This document shows positions 51,463 to 61,842 of a DNA stretch of 64,000 bases, one piece after another. Source of the DNA: Arsenophonus sp. aPb (lineage in GTDB: Bacteria; Pseudomonadota; Gammaproteobacteria; Enterobacterales; Enterobacteriaceae); the NCBI RefSeq assembly GCF_029873475.1, contig NZ_CP123499.1, positions 744,001-808,000 of the forward strand, in the 5' to 3' direction. Positions within the stretch are counted from its first letter, which is position 1; each line of letters begins with the position of its first letter. The notes under the pieces were generated by a model. It did no database searches, had not been told where the DNA came from, and saw only the letters and a program-made list of their open reading frames with translations. The translations under genes and the position numbers were made by a program.

Positions 51463-52881
51463 TTATTGGCTGAATCCTAAATAAAGATAAATAATTAATA
51501 CGATTATTGCGGTAACAATGGCATAAGGCATTTGCGTTCTGATGTGTTCAATATGATCACAATCGGTTGCCATTGAAGCAACAATGGCGTCGCTAGAGAT
51601 TGGTGAAGTCATATCACCAAAAATCGAACCGGTAATCGCTGCGCCGATCATTAATTCGGTAGGCATGTTGACGGAAAGCGCTAATTGCACCCCAATAGGG
51701 ATCATGATAGCAAAAGTTCCCCATGAAGTGCCGGTTGCTAATGACATAATGGCACTGATTAAAAAAATAAAAGCTACCGAAAACCCTGCCGGCAATAAGC
51801 CACTGGAAATTTGTGCAATGTAAGCACCAGTATTTAGATCGGCAGAAACATTGCCCATTAAAAAAGCTAAAATCATGATTGAGCTAATTTTGATCATACT
51901 AGCGTAGCCGATATAAACTTCCTTAAAGAAACTTTCGATCGTTAAAATGCGGCGGGCTAAAAACCAGATAAAGGAGACTAAAGTACCAAACATCACTGCC
52001 CAGTAAACAGAGGTCGAACCACTGCCTTTAGTAAACTCGCCATGACCGGTAATATAAAGAGCGATAGGTACCATTAAAACCGTTGCCAGAATAGGAATAA
52101 AAAAGTTCAATACAGTGTTAGTTGCTGGATGATCAATGACGTCTTCATCAGAAATGGCAGATGGCTGATGCGTTCCATGTTGATTGGCAATAGCTTTTTG
52201 TTCAGCTATTTTCATCGGACCCCAGGAGTAATCGGTAAGGATATAAAATAGTACTGAGGCTAATGATAACCAAGCCATAATATTATATGGCATAGCGGTA
52301 GCCAGGATTTCAAATGGTTCGCCTGAAATAAAACCTTTAGAGATTTGTACGCCAATAACCCCCATCATAGCAGCTCCCCAACCATTGATCATAACAGAAG
52401 AACATACAGAGACACCTGACGTTTGAATAATATAGGCCATTTTCTCTGCGGAAACCCCATAATAGCGGGCAATATTTTTAGTAGAAGCGCCAGCGACTAA
52501 TTGATTAATCGAACTTTCAATAAAAATGATTATTGAAATAAACATGGCTAGTAGTTGGATTGCTTTTTTATTTTTTATTAAACGCGTTTTATTGGTTAGC
52601 AAGTGCACTAAACTTCTCACCCCACCGGTCACGCTAATTAACCGCATAATTCCGCCAATCAATAAAATAAAAATAATCGTTTGTGTATTACCGGGGGAGG
52701 CAAAAGTAGCAATGATTCCGGTCAGTGTCGCTTGAATGCCTAACAAAATATTGTGATCGTTAATCACGGTATAACCAACTAAAATACCTATCAGTAACGA
52801 TAAGATAACTTGGCGTGTCATTATCGCGAGTATAATAGTGATAAGTGGCGTAATTACTGTCCAGATCCCGTAGTCATTCAT
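51463..52881 (-). CDS. NhaC-type Na+/H+ antiporter family transporter
   Basis: 472 aa, about eleven membrane helices, of the Na_H_antiporter (NhaC/YuiF-like) family. Typical segments are IFIESSINQLVAGASTKNIAR, GVSVCSSVMINGWGAAMMG, and near the end SLATGTSWGTFAIMIPIGVQ and ITGSIFGDMTSPISSDAIVA. A cytoplasmic His/Asp-rich linker lies around residue 230. Members are often co-transcribed with Cys/Met PLP enzymes; here such a gene lies directly upstream on the same strand. That hints at amino-acid or sulfur-compound transport rather than plain sodium export, but the substrate is not known. Confidence 0.85.
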   Translation of the reverse strand: MNDYGIWTVITPLITIILAIMTRQVILSLLIGILVGYTVINDHNILLGIQATLTGIIATFASPGNTQTIIFILLIGGIMRLISVTGGVRSLVHLLTNKTRLIKNKKAIQLLAMFISIIIFIESSINQLVAGASTKNIARYYGVSAEKMAYIIQTSGVSVCSSVMINGWGAAMMGVIGVQISKGFISGEPFEILATAMPYNIMAWLSLASVLFYILTDYSWGPMKIAEQKAIANQHGTHQPSAISDEDVIDHPATNTVLNFFIPILATVLMVPIALYITGHGEFTKGSGSTSVYWAVMFGTLVSFIWFLARRILTIESFFKEVYIGYASMIKISSIMILAFLMGNVSADLNTGAYIAQISSGLLPAGFSVAFIFLISAIMSLATGTSWGTFAIMIPIGVQLALSVNMPTELMIGAAITGSIFGDMTSPISSDAIVASMATDCDHIEHIRTQMPYAIVTAIIVLIIYLYLGFSQ

Positions 52882-52907
52882 TGCGATACCTTGTCTCTAG
52901 CTGTGTA

Positions 52908-54052
52908 TTAAAAATTAAGTGCTTGCTCTAAATCGTTAAGTAGATCATCAATATCTTCTATCCCTACAGATAAACGTAAGGTTGTATCGTAAATGCCCAT
53001 TTTGACTCTTTCTTCTTCCGTCATAGCGGAGTGGGACATAGTTGCTGAATGATTTACCATGCTTTCTACCCCACCTAATGATTCGGCCAAAACAAAATAT
53101 TGCAATTTATCGATAATATTTTTTACATTTTCTCGATTACCATTAATGTTAATTGTAACAACAGCGCCACCAGTTTTCATTTGTGTCTGACAAATAGGAT
53201 ACTGCGGATTATCTGGCAGCCCTGGATAGTATATATTTTTGATATTACGATGATTATTTAAAAATTCGGCTATTGCCAGTGCATTAGCGCATTGTCTTGT
53301 CATGCGAAGATCTAAAGTTTTTAATCCCCTTAATGCTAGATAAGCATCGAAAGGAGAAGCAATAGCACCGATGGTTGTTTTAAGAACATCAATTTTATTG
53401 GCGATGGTGGATTGATTAGTGATGACAGCACCACCGATTAAGTCTGAGTGTCCGCCTATGTATTTACTGGTAGACAACATGACGATATCAGCGCCTAATA
53501 CAAGGGGTTTTTGATTCCAGGCGGTGGCAAAGGTATTATCGACACAAGTTAAGATGCTATTTTCTTTTGCCAACTGACAAATTTTACCGATATCAACAAG
53601 TTCTAATAGCGGATTAGTTGGGCTTTCTATCCAAATCATACGGGTATTATTGCGTAAATGGTTTTTAACTAGTTGGAGATTATTGAGATCAATATAATCG
53701 ACTTTATGACCACTTGTTTCTTTTATTAGTTGTTCGAATATACGGTAAGTGCCACCATAAACCCCTCGCATGGCAATAATATGCGAGTTTTTTGGTAGTA
53801 AATTTAATACTAGTAATGTTGCCGCGACACCAGAAGCGGTTGCGGTGGCATAAATACCCTTTTCAATATCGGAAAGTAATGTTTCGTATGCATAACGCGT
53901 TGGATTTTTAATTCGTGAATAGCTATATTCACCATTTATATCAACATTTTGTTGAATAAAACTACTTACTGTGGTGATAGCGGGGAAAATAGCATTATTT
54001 GTTTTATCAAGCTGCTTCCTCCATGAATTAAAATAGTGGAAAATTTTGCCAT
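52908..54052 (-). pseudogene. Cys/Met-metabolism PLP enzyme (cystathionine gamma-lyase/synthase type), frameshifted
   Basis: The intact 3' frame (287 codons from 53771) has the PLP lysine in MLSTSKYIGGHSDLIGG, DNTFATAW, ESPTNPLLE and the C-terminal LAESLGGVESMVNHSATMSH. The missing N-terminus lies upstream: ATG at 54052 gives MAKFSTILIHGGS, then the frame breaks at about 54013. One base later DKTNNAIFPAITTVSSFIQQ, YSYSRIKNPTRYAYE and GIYATATASGVAATLL run on into the intact part. Restoring one base (AGCAG to AGCCAG) gives a standard 381-aa enzyme. It probably acted on cystathionine, homocysteine or methionine. The transporter gene follows 27 bases downstream. Recent loss, as no other lesion is visible. 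Confidence 0.85.
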
Positions 54053-55691
54053 TATAATCCTTATATTTTTTCTAATCAGTGTTAATTCATTATATGACAA
54101 TAAGTATAGTTGTATAAATGGATAGAATAACAATAAATTCGTGACAAATGAAAGGAACTACTTGATATATTTATTTACAGTATATAACAATATACTAAAT
54201 ATAATGCTTGCATTTGATCAAAAACAAATGGTTTATAATTATTATTTTTTTGCTATTTTGTGACATTAAGTGACTGAAGATGTAATGTTTATAATAATAT
54301 AGTTGAAAATAAGAAATATTATAGTTTAAAGATAAATAAAGTTTAGTAATATTTATGTTAATTATTTATGTTTTTAAAAATAATTTTTTCTTTTCTTTTG
54401 TTTTATTAAATTTTGCTATTAATTTTTATATAAAAAATAATTAAATATTTTTAACAAAAATAAAATATTGTTAGATTAATATTTATATGATATAGAATCA
54501 TAATGTCAGTTTAGTTTTACAGTATAAAGTTTTTGTCGATAATATTAAATTATTTACCATTTATTGTATTAGATAAAATAGTCAAGTTTTAGCATTATTT
54601 TAGTATTAAAATCTATCAATTATAATTGGTAAAGATAAGTATCATAATTAATAAGTGCTTAAAGAAAATTAAAAAAATCTTCAAAAGTTAAATTATAAGT
54701 CTCACTAGTAGGAAAGTAGTTGTTTGTTAGATAGTCGAAAATAGTAAAGAGTGTCTGATCCATATATAGGGCTCGAAATATTAGTTATTAAAATTTAGTT
54801 TAGTTTTTTACTAAAGAAAAAATAATTGATAACGAGAATTAGCATATTAAAAGATATTGAATTAATTAGTCGCAAACAAAAATCTGCGGCATATATCAGA
54901 TATAAAATTATTGCTATAATTTTGTATTGGAATGGATTAAAGCATCTTATATTCATTTTGTCTAAAAAATAAACATAAATAGATTGAAATATCATTAAAA
55001 ATATTTAATAAATTACTGTATTAGTCATTAGATTAATGTTGAGTGTAAATAATAAATTTATAACAATAGATATAATTTGATAAAAATATTTAGAACAAAA
55101 TAAATTTATTATCAAATTAAATATCAAAAAAGAATATTTTATTGTAAAGCTGCAAAAAAATTTATTATTAGATAATAAAATGTTTAGTTTTAGTTAAATC
55201 AAGGAATAAAATATTGATTTAAAATTAAATAAATATTATTTATGTTTATTTTTTGATAATTAAATGAGGTGTTAAATAATATTTTGCGTTATCAATTAGT
55301 TATCAATATGTTTGTTTTTTGATAGTTTTAGGCTATCAATAATGCGGAAACGGATCGATAAAAACAAATTGCATAATTGAGCTAATATGACTTTAATCTT
55401 TTCTTGTAATAGAGAACTATTATAATATATTATTATACTTCTTATATATTTTATTATTTAAAAATCATACTGATGCTTGTTTCATCAGCGGAGTTAAGTA
55501 ATGGAATTAAAAAATTTAAATTTATTCATATTAGTGGTAAGAGTTGTTTAACCTTCAATCATTTTATTTAATGTAAATAATAAAAAATCTGTAGAATAAT
55601 AGATAGTATAGTGCAATTTTATTATGGATACCATTTTCAAGGATGGCTATTAATTAGACTATTAAATAGAGTCGTAGAGAGGATGCTTATT
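54053..55691. other. Long extremely AT-rich spacer upstream of the type III secretion operon
   Basis: About 1.6 kb of nearly pure A+T with no credible gene; a 66-codon frame at 54795-54995 (minus) has no supporting features. It separates chromosomal genes from the inv/spa operon and probably contains its promoter. Such composition would favour silencing by H-NS-like proteins. Confidence 0.5.
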
Positions 55692-56177
55692 ATGATACAT
55701 CGAGATTTAGTTTTTCAATTTTTAGATTATCGATTACATTGCAATGAAATGCTGATGAAAAATGGAGAGATTATTGCAATTCCACCCAAAGAATTAAGGG
55801 CATTGAGTTGTTTAGTAGCTAATAGTAAAAAGATTATAAAGAAAGATGATATCGTTGCTTATGTTTGGCAAGGTGGAGAAGTAAAAGATGAATCTGTTGT
55901 TCGTTGCATATATTCCTTACGAAAATTATTTAAACAGGAAAATTTGATTATAACTATTTATGGTAGAGGATATTGCTTTAATGGTGATGTAAAACTTATT
56001 GATTCAGGTGCAAGGAATGATTATCTGTACGAAATTCCTAACCACGATAAGCGGCAAAGTGGGCATTATATGCAAAGTATTGGCAGAATATTACCTGTAT
56101 TTAAAGAGGGTATTTGTTCTTCAAATTCAATAAAGGATAGTTTTCAGCGCTTAACATTGAACATTAAATGTAAATAG
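55692..56177 (+). CDS. HilA-like winged-helix transcriptional regulator, short form
   Basis: About 161 aa from the ATG at 55692, nine bases after AGAGAGG; the frame extends upstream to a GTG at 55611 without support. Residues 1-103 form an OmpR/ToxR-type winged helix that closely follows Salmonella HilA: IPPKELRALSCLV, then VWQGGEVKDESVVRCIYSLR, and YGRGYCFNGDV. HilA is about 550 aa with a TPR-like regulatory part; here only about 55 unrelated residues follow the DNA-binding domain. Placed at the head of the operon, it is the probable activator of the following inv genes. Confidence 0.75.
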   Translation: MIHRDLVFQFLDYRLHCNEMLMKNGEIIAIPPKELRALSCLVANSKKIIKKDDIVAYVWQGGEVKDESVVRCIYSLRKLFKQENLIITIYGRGYCFNGDVKLIDSGARNDYLYEIPNHDKRQSGHYMQSIGRILPVFKEGICSSNSIKDSFQRLTLNIKCK

Positions 56178-56278
56178 TCATGATTTCGTCATAATTTGGT
56201 TGTGATCTTTGTCTTATTTTAAGGTTTAATGGGAACGTGTTTTTTGCTAGAAGCTGGTTTCATGTTAAGGAGCAAGTT

Positions 56279-57067
56279 TTGCGGCAGAGTGAATCTATGT
56301 GGTTAAAATATGACGAAATTTTATTAGAAAATCCAGTTCTTTATTATATTACTGCAGTAACTAAAACAGAACTTCGCATTAGTTCAAAAAAAAATCAAGA
56401 AATTTGCTGTTTTGATATTGGAGAGAGTGGGATCATGATGATTTTACCTTCAAAGATAGATGTTTTATCAGGTGAAATCAGGTTAAAAAAAGAAAATATC
56501 TTACATTTAGCTAAAATGCAGGCTTTTATTGATAAAGCAAATAATCAAATTCATAATTTTAAAAATAATTATCTTTCTGCTTTTATTAATTTTAATTTTG
56601 ATACTTATAAAAAACAAAAAAATCTTGAATATTGGTTTTTGAGTCAACAAATTAATAAAGAGAAAAAGGCAGAAAGGTTTTCTTCTTTATTACGCCAAAA
56701 TGAAGAATATCGTATAGTCCGTTTTCTGCTCGAAGAATCGATGTTGGAAGGAAACCAAAAATTACAGAAAATGAGTATAAAATATGGATTATCTGTATCT
56801 TATTTTAGGAAACTAGCAGGCAATGCATTAGGTAATTCTCCTAAAACTGAGTTAAAAAAATGGCGGTTGGTTAATGCGTTATTAGATTTGAATGATAAAA
56901 ATCATAATATCACACAAATAGCTTTTAAATATGGTTATTCCAATTTGTCTCATTTTTCTGATGAAGTGAAGAGTTTTTTGGGGATAAGTCCAAGCCGGTT
57001 AAAAAGATACTATCAAAAGAAAGGGGCTAGTGTCATCAATGAAGAGATTACAGATAAAAAAAGATAG
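56279..57067 (+). CDS. invF: AraC-family activator InvF
   Basis: About 262 aa. The frame opens at a GTG at 56237, but a perfect AAGGAG lies six bases before the in-frame TTG at 56279, which I prefer; an ATG follows at 56297. The N-terminal part contains the InvF-like NLEYWFLSQQI. The C-terminal AraC DNA-binding domain includes MSIKYGLSVSYFRKL, and NITQIAFKYGYSNLSHFSDE with FLGISPSRLKRYY. In Salmonella InvF works with the chaperone SicA to switch on effector genes. The 3' end overlaps invG by 38 bases. Confidence 0.88.
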   Translation: MRQSESMWLKYDEILLENPVLYYITAVTKTELRISSKKNQEICCFDIGESGIMMILPSKIDVLSGEIRLKKENILHLAKMQAFIDKANNQIHNFKNNYLSAFINFNFDTYKKQKNLEYWFLSQQINKEKKAERFSSLLRQNEEYRIVRFLLEESMLEGNQKLQKMSIKYGLSVSYFRKLAGNALGNSPKTELKKWRLVNALLDLNDKNHNITQIAFKYGYSNLSHFSDEVKSFLGISPSRLKRYYQKKGASVINEEITDKKR

Positions 57068-58658
57068 CAGTATATTAATTTTTTTTATGTTTTTAAATTT
57101 CATATTATTGTCAAGTTCTGAAGCTGTATCAGAGCAAAGTATTGAATCAGGTTATATTGCTAAAAATGAAACCATAAGTGGTGTTTTTGATGCTCTATCT
57201 TCGGTTATTAATAAACCAATCGTCGTTAGTCAGCTTGCAATAAAAAAGAAAATAACAGGCGATTTTGATCTTAAATATCCCCTTGATACTTTAAAAGATA
57301 TTACTCAGCAACTTAACTTGATGTGGTATGATAATGGCCAAGTAATATATATTTGTGATGCGATTGAAATGCGTAATACGGTTATTACTTTACATAATAC
57401 AACAATTCAAGAGTTAAAAAATTTTTTAAAAGATTCAGGTTTATATGATAAACGTTACCCATTACGTTCTGGGAGTAACAATCGTTTATTTTATATATCT
57501 GGACCACCAGTCTATATTGAAACAATAATTAATACTACACAGTTTTTGGATGAAACTACTACAGGATTTGATGGCCGAGAAAAAATAGCAATTGTGCCAT
57601 TATATAATACATTTGTAGAAGATCGTCATTATCAATATAGGTTTAATGATATTATTATTCCAGGAATGGCATCAATAATAAATAAATTGATGGATGCATC
57701 AAGTAACAATATTTCAAAATTAAAAAATCATACGCAAAAAAAAAATCAAGATGAATTAGTTAATCAGAACAATAATTCATATCTAATAGATGATTTACCG
57801 TTAAATAAAGGCACAGTTTCTATTATATCTAATCCTGGAAATAATAGCTTATTAATAAAAGGTAATAAAGAGCAAGTAAATTATCTACGAAAAATTGTAG
57901 AACAGTTAGATATAATCAAGAGGCATATAGAACTATCGGTATGGATTATTGATATAGAAAAAAAAGCACTTGATCAGCTCGGTATAAAATGGAGTGGTGG
58001 CGCTAAAATTGGGCAAAAATTAGGTATATCACTAAATGCAGGAACAAGCACTATTGATGGAGCCAGTTTTATGGCAGCTATATTTGCATTAACAAGGAAT
58101 GATAAAGCAAATATTGTTTCTAGACCAATGGTGCTAACACAAGAAAATATTCCAGCAATATTTGATAATAATCGAACTTTTTATACCAAATTGATTGGTG
58201 AAAGAGCGACAGATTTAAAAAATGTTACTTATGGTACCGCGATTAGTGTATTACCTAGGTTTACTATTAATAATCAAATAGAAATGATGATTACTGTTGA
58301 AGATGGTAGCCGCGGAGGGCAAATAACCGATCATTTACCAGAAATAGGTCGAACAAATATTAGTACTATAGCTAGAGTTCCTCAAAATAAAAGTCTGTTA
58401 ATTGGTGGTTATACGCGTGACGAACATAGAAATATAGAAGAAAAAATACCATTACTTGGTGATATCCCTTATTTAGGTAGTCTATTTCGTTATAATATTG
58501 AAAAAAAAGATAGTTTAGTTAGAGTGTTTCTTATACAGCCTAGAGAGATTATTAATCCTTTAAGTACTAGTGCGGAAAATATTGCTAAAAAAGTCAAAGA
58601 AGATAAATTTGATAACAAATTAGAAGATTGGATGTCAAATTTTCTGAGTAATCATTGA
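57030..58658 (+). CDS. invG: Type III secretion outer-membrane secretin InvG (SctC)
   Basis: 542 aa (Salmonella InvG has 562). A signal peptide is at about residues 15-33. The periplasmic N0/N1/N3 ring domains include ISGVFDALSSVINKPIVVSQ and NPGNNSLLIKGNKEQVNYLR. The secretin core contains WIIDIEKKALDQLGIKWSGG, NIVSRPMVLTQENIPA, RVPQNKSLLIGGYTRD and IPLLGDIPYLGSLFRY. It forms the outer-membrane ring of the needle complex. The start is either GTG at 57030 or ATG at 57039. The pilotin gene invH is not seen beside it. Confidence 0.95.
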   Translation: MSSMKRLQIKKDSSILIFFMFLNFILLSSSEAVSEQSIESGYIAKNETISGVFDALSSVINKPIVVSQLAIKKKITGDFDLKYPLDTLKDITQQLNLMWYDNGQVIYICDAIEMRNTVITLHNTTIQELKNFLKDSGLYDKRYPLRSGSNNRLFYISGPPVYIETIINTTQFLDETTTGFDGREKIAIVPLYNTFVEDRHYQYRFNDIIIPGMASIINKLMDASSNNISKLKNHTQKKNQDELVNQNNNSYLIDDLPLNKGTVSIISNPGNNSLLIKGNKEQVNYLRKIVEQLDIIKRHIELSVWIIDIEKKALDQLGIKWSGGAKIGQKLGISLNAGTSTIDGASFMAAIFALTRNDKANIVSRPMVLTQENIPAIFDNNRTFYTKLIGERATDLKNVTYGTAISVLPRFTINNQIEMMITVEDGSRGGQITDHLPEIGRTNISTIARVPQNKSLLIGGYTRDEHRNIEEKIPLLGDIPYLGSLFRYNIEKKDSLVRVFLIQPREIINPLSTSAENIAKKVKEDKFDNKLEDWMSNFLSNH

Positions 58659-58672
58659 TGAGTAATCATTGA
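58645..58672. repeat. 14-bp tandem duplication at the invG/invE junction
   Basis: TGAGTAATCATTGA occurs twice head to tail (58645-58658 and 58659-58672). The first copy contains the end of invG; the second ends at the invE ATG. With one copy the two genes would overlap as a stop-start TGATGA, so the duplication has separated them. Confidence 0.85.
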
Positions 58673-59772
58673 TGAATAATAACATAAATAATTCTTATAA
58701 TATGGTGCAGCATATGCAGCGCCATAGACAAAAATTAATTATGGAAAAAGTGAATGAGCAGGAAAAAGTGGATCGGCAGGAAGCATTCGATGCTGAAAGC
58801 GAGAGTGAAGTCGAAGAAAGATATCAATATAATCAAAAAAGAAAAAAATTAGGTAATGAACAAGGGAAAGTACTATTACTATCGCAAATTAGACAGCGAA
58901 GAGAATTAATTAGAAAAACTGAAACAGAAAATTATAATGAATTTGACAATGTTTTAGATGATGAAATCGATCAAAAAATAGATAAAGTAGTAAATATTTT
59001 ATCTAGGGTCGATCTTATTACAAAACAATTAGTAGGACAGCTTAGAAAGTTAATAACTGATGATAGTGATTTAGTGATTGTATTACGGACGTTAATTAGG
59101 CGTAATCGGCTGCATGAAAAAAATAGAAAAAAAATTATAGATGTATTAAGTTATGTAGAACAAACCACCAATAAAAAACGATTAAAATCAGGAATTAATG
59201 CTGCACTTAAAGCACGTATATTTAGTTCTAAAATAGATGTTAAACCTTATTTATTGCGTGAAAGTTATAGACAATTTATTGAAACAGATTTGCCTGAGAT
59301 ACAAATTTATGGTAGCTGGATTTCAACTTATGGAACACAAAATCGAAAAATAATTTTACAGTTCATCGAAAATGCAACTATTACTGATATTAATTCCAAT
59401 GATCCCAGTTGTAGTCGAATTGAATTTGGTAATCTATTGTCAAGATTAAATCAGATAAAGACAATAAAATCATGTGATGAATTCTTTGTTGAATCTTTAA
59501 TTAACTACTATAAAAGTAAAGCAATTCTCTTTCAGGAGTTGAATATAGCATTATTTTTTATTGGCGCACTTGAGGAACCTAATGCAACAGGGGATTTACT
59601 AGATTTATTATTAAAAGTAGATAGTAGCAATGAAGATAAAGGAAAAATAACTCAATTAATATATAATTTAGTGAAAAAATTACCACTATATATTTTCATT
59701 AATGAAAATGATAAAGAAATAATAAAAGATCAGTTGATAGATAAATTAAATACTTTTTTTCATATAAGATAG
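58672..59772 (+). CDS. invE: Type III secretion gatekeeper InvE (SctW)
   Basis: 366 aa from ATG at 58672; a TTG lies one codon earlier. No strong ribosome site is present, consistent with former coupling to invG. The N-terminal third is highly charged (EQEKVDRQEAFDAESESEVE), followed by an HrpJ/YopN-like helical domain (VVNILSRVDLITKQLVGQLR onward) and a C-terminal TyeA-like helical part. InvE controls the order of translocator and effector export. Identity rests on position between invG and invA plus this architecture; sequence conservation is moderate. Confidence 0.85.
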   Translation: MNNNINNSYNMVQHMQRHRQKLIMEKVNEQEKVDRQEAFDAESESEVEERYQYNQKRKKLGNEQGKVLLLSQIRQRRELIRKTETENYNEFDNVLDDEIDQKIDKVVNILSRVDLITKQLVGQLRKLITDDSDLVIVLRTLIRRNRLHEKNRKKIIDVLSYVEQTTNKKRLKSGINAALKARIFSSKIDVKPYLLRESYRQFIETDLPEIQIYGSWISTYGTQNRKIILQFIENATITDINSNDPSCSRIEFGNLLSRLNQIKTIKSCDEFFVESLINYYKSKAILFQELNIALFFIGALEEPNATGDLLDLLLKVDSSNEDKGKITQLIYNLVKKLPLYIFINENDKEIIKDQLIDKLNTFFHIR

Positions 59773-59800
59773 TATAAATCACTATAATAATTGAGTAAAT

Positions 59801-61825
59801 ATGAATAATTTTCTAAATGAAATAAAAAGACATTCAGAACTGTTTGTATTAATTTTAGTTTTTATCATCATTTCAATGTTGGTAATTCCTTTACCTACCT
59901 ATTTAGTTGATTTTTTAATCGCATTAAATATTATTTTATCTGCACTAGTATTTTTATCTTCCTTTTATGTAAATAGAATACTAAATTTTTCATCATTTCC
60001 TGCTATTTTATTGATAACAACGTTATTTAGATTATCGTTAACCGTCAGTACAAGCCGATTAATATTAAGTGAAGCTGATGCAGGGGAGATTGTCGCTGTA
60101 TTTGGACAATTTGTTATTGCTGATAATTTAGTTGTAGGGTTTGTCATTTTTGCCATAGTGACTATTGTACAGTTTATGGTTATTACTAAGGGTTCAGAAC
60201 GTGTTGCCGAAGTTGCTGCTCGATTTTCTCTTGATGGTATGCCAGGCAAACAAATGAGTATCGATGCTGATCTACGCTCTAGTATTATTGATGCGGAAGA
60301 AGCTAAACGTCGCCGTAGTGTGGTCGAACGGGAAAGTCAGCTTTATGGATCCTTTGATGGTGCAATGAAATTTATCAAAGGTGATGCAATTGCTAGTATT
60401 ATTATTATCTTCATAAATTTTATCGGTGGTATTAGTGTTGGTATTAGTCAGCATCATATGGATTTTTCGCATGCTTTGGCTACATATACGATTTTGACGG
60501 TAGGTGATGGATTAGTTGCACAGATACCTGCTTTATTAATAGCGATTGCGGCAGGTTTTGTGGTTACCAGAGTTAATGGTGATAATGAGAACTTAGGCAG
60601 AACGATAATTAACCAATTATTGACTAATCCCTTAATTTTGATTATTTCAGCAATTATTGCACTGAGCATTGGTAGTTTACCTGGTTTTCCTTTTATTGTT
60701 TTTTTATTGATTTCGGCAATATTGGCTAGTATCTATTATCTTCAATTTAAAAAAAATAAACCAAAGAAAGAAGATACAACATTAATTGCAAAGAATGAAA
60801 TAACGGATTTGGAAATAGATAATCAAGGGGTAATCAATAAAAAAACAAATGAAACAATCCCTTTAATTTTGGTTGTTAATAAAAGCGTCTTTGAAAAATT
60901 AAAGAAAGAAAATATTTCTGTCAAATTAAAGAATAATTTTTATTTAGAATATGGAATAAATTTACCTGATATAATAATAAGTGATTCTGATGATTTAGAA
61001 GAAAATACCATATTATTATTGATTAATGAAATAAAAGCAGATCAATTCTATGTTAGATGTGATGGATATCGTCTTATTAATAAAACAGATGAAATTGAAC
61101 ATCTTGGGATCGAAAAGATTACTATTAATAATGATTTTTGGATAAATGAAACGGATTATGAAAAAATAAAAGAAATAGGTTATTTATGCCGTCATTATAT
61201 AGATGAAATTTATTTTAACATAGCCAATATACTGACTCGTTATGTACACGAATATTTTGGTATACAAGAAGCTAAGCAAGAAATTGATAATTTAGAAGAA
61301 AGATATCCAGATCTTATTAAAGAAGTCGTAAGACATGCAACTATTCAAAGAATAGCTGAGATATTACAACGGCTAATTAATGAAAAAATATCAATAAAAA
61401 ATATGAAGTTAATTATGGAAACTATTGCACAATGGGCACCAAAAGAGAAAGATGTTATTTTACTTGTTGAACATATCCGTAGTGCATTGGGAAGATATAT
61501 TTGTCATAAATTTTCGCGAGGAAATAATTTAAACGTTATTTTATTATCAAATGAAAATGAAGAGGTTATTCGAGGTAATATTAGGAATACCTCGGCCGGT
61601 GCATTTTTGAATTTAGAACCTAAAGAGTCTGAATATTTATTAGATAAAATCTCAATAGCATTAGATAGTCTGCCTTTATCTTATAATGATTTCGTAATTT
61701 TATGTTCAGTTGATATTAGAAGATTTTTAAAAAAATTTGTTGAAAACAAATTTAACAATGTAGATGTTATTTCTTTTGGTGAATTAACAGAAACGGTTTC
61801 CGTAAATGTATTAAGAACGATTTAA
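59801..61825 (+). CDS. invA: Type III secretion export gate protein InvA (SctV)
   Basis: 674 aa (Salmonella InvA has 685). The N-terminal half has about eight membrane helices and the FHIPEP family signature around SLDGMPGKQMSIDADLRSSI and DAEEAKRRRS. The cytoplasmic half (about 340-674) forms the nonameric ring that receives substrate-chaperone complexes. Core motifs are strongly conserved with SPI-1 InvA; the cytoplasmic domain is more diverged. Confidence 0.97.
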   Translation: MNNFLNEIKRHSELFVLILVFIIISMLVIPLPTYLVDFLIALNIILSALVFLSSFYVNRILNFSSFPAILLITTLFRLSLTVSTSRLILSEADAGEIVAVFGQFVIADNLVVGFVIFAIVTIVQFMVITKGSERVAEVAARFSLDGMPGKQMSIDADLRSSIIDAEEAKRRRSVVERESQLYGSFDGAMKFIKGDAIASIIIIFINFIGGISVGISQHHMDFSHALATYTILTVGDGLVAQIPALLIAIAAGFVVTRVNGDNENLGRTIINQLLTNPLILIISAIIALSIGSLPGFPFIVFLLISAILASIYYLQFKKNKPKKEDTTLIAKNEITDLEIDNQGVINKKTNETIPLILVVNKSVFEKLKKENISVKLKNNFYLEYGINLPDIIISDSDDLEENTILLLINEIKADQFYVRCDGYRLINKTDEIEHLGIEKITINNDFWINETDYEKIKEIGYLCRHYIDEIYFNIANILTRYVHEYFGIQEAKQEIDNLEERYPDLIKEVVRHATIQRIAEILQRLINEKISIKNMKLIMETIAQWAPKEKDVILLVEHIRSALGRYICHKFSRGNNLNVILLSNENEEVIRGNIRNTSAGAFLNLEPKESEYLLDKISIALDSLPLSYNDFVILCSVDIRRFLKKFVENKFNNVDVISFGELTETVSVNVLRTI

Positions 61826-61842
61826 AGCTAAATGGAGAGAGT

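Noticed and set aside
54795..54995. 66-codon minus-strand frame in the AT-rich spacer
   Set aside because: Composition is what chance gives in such AT-rich DNA, and there is no supporting start signal.
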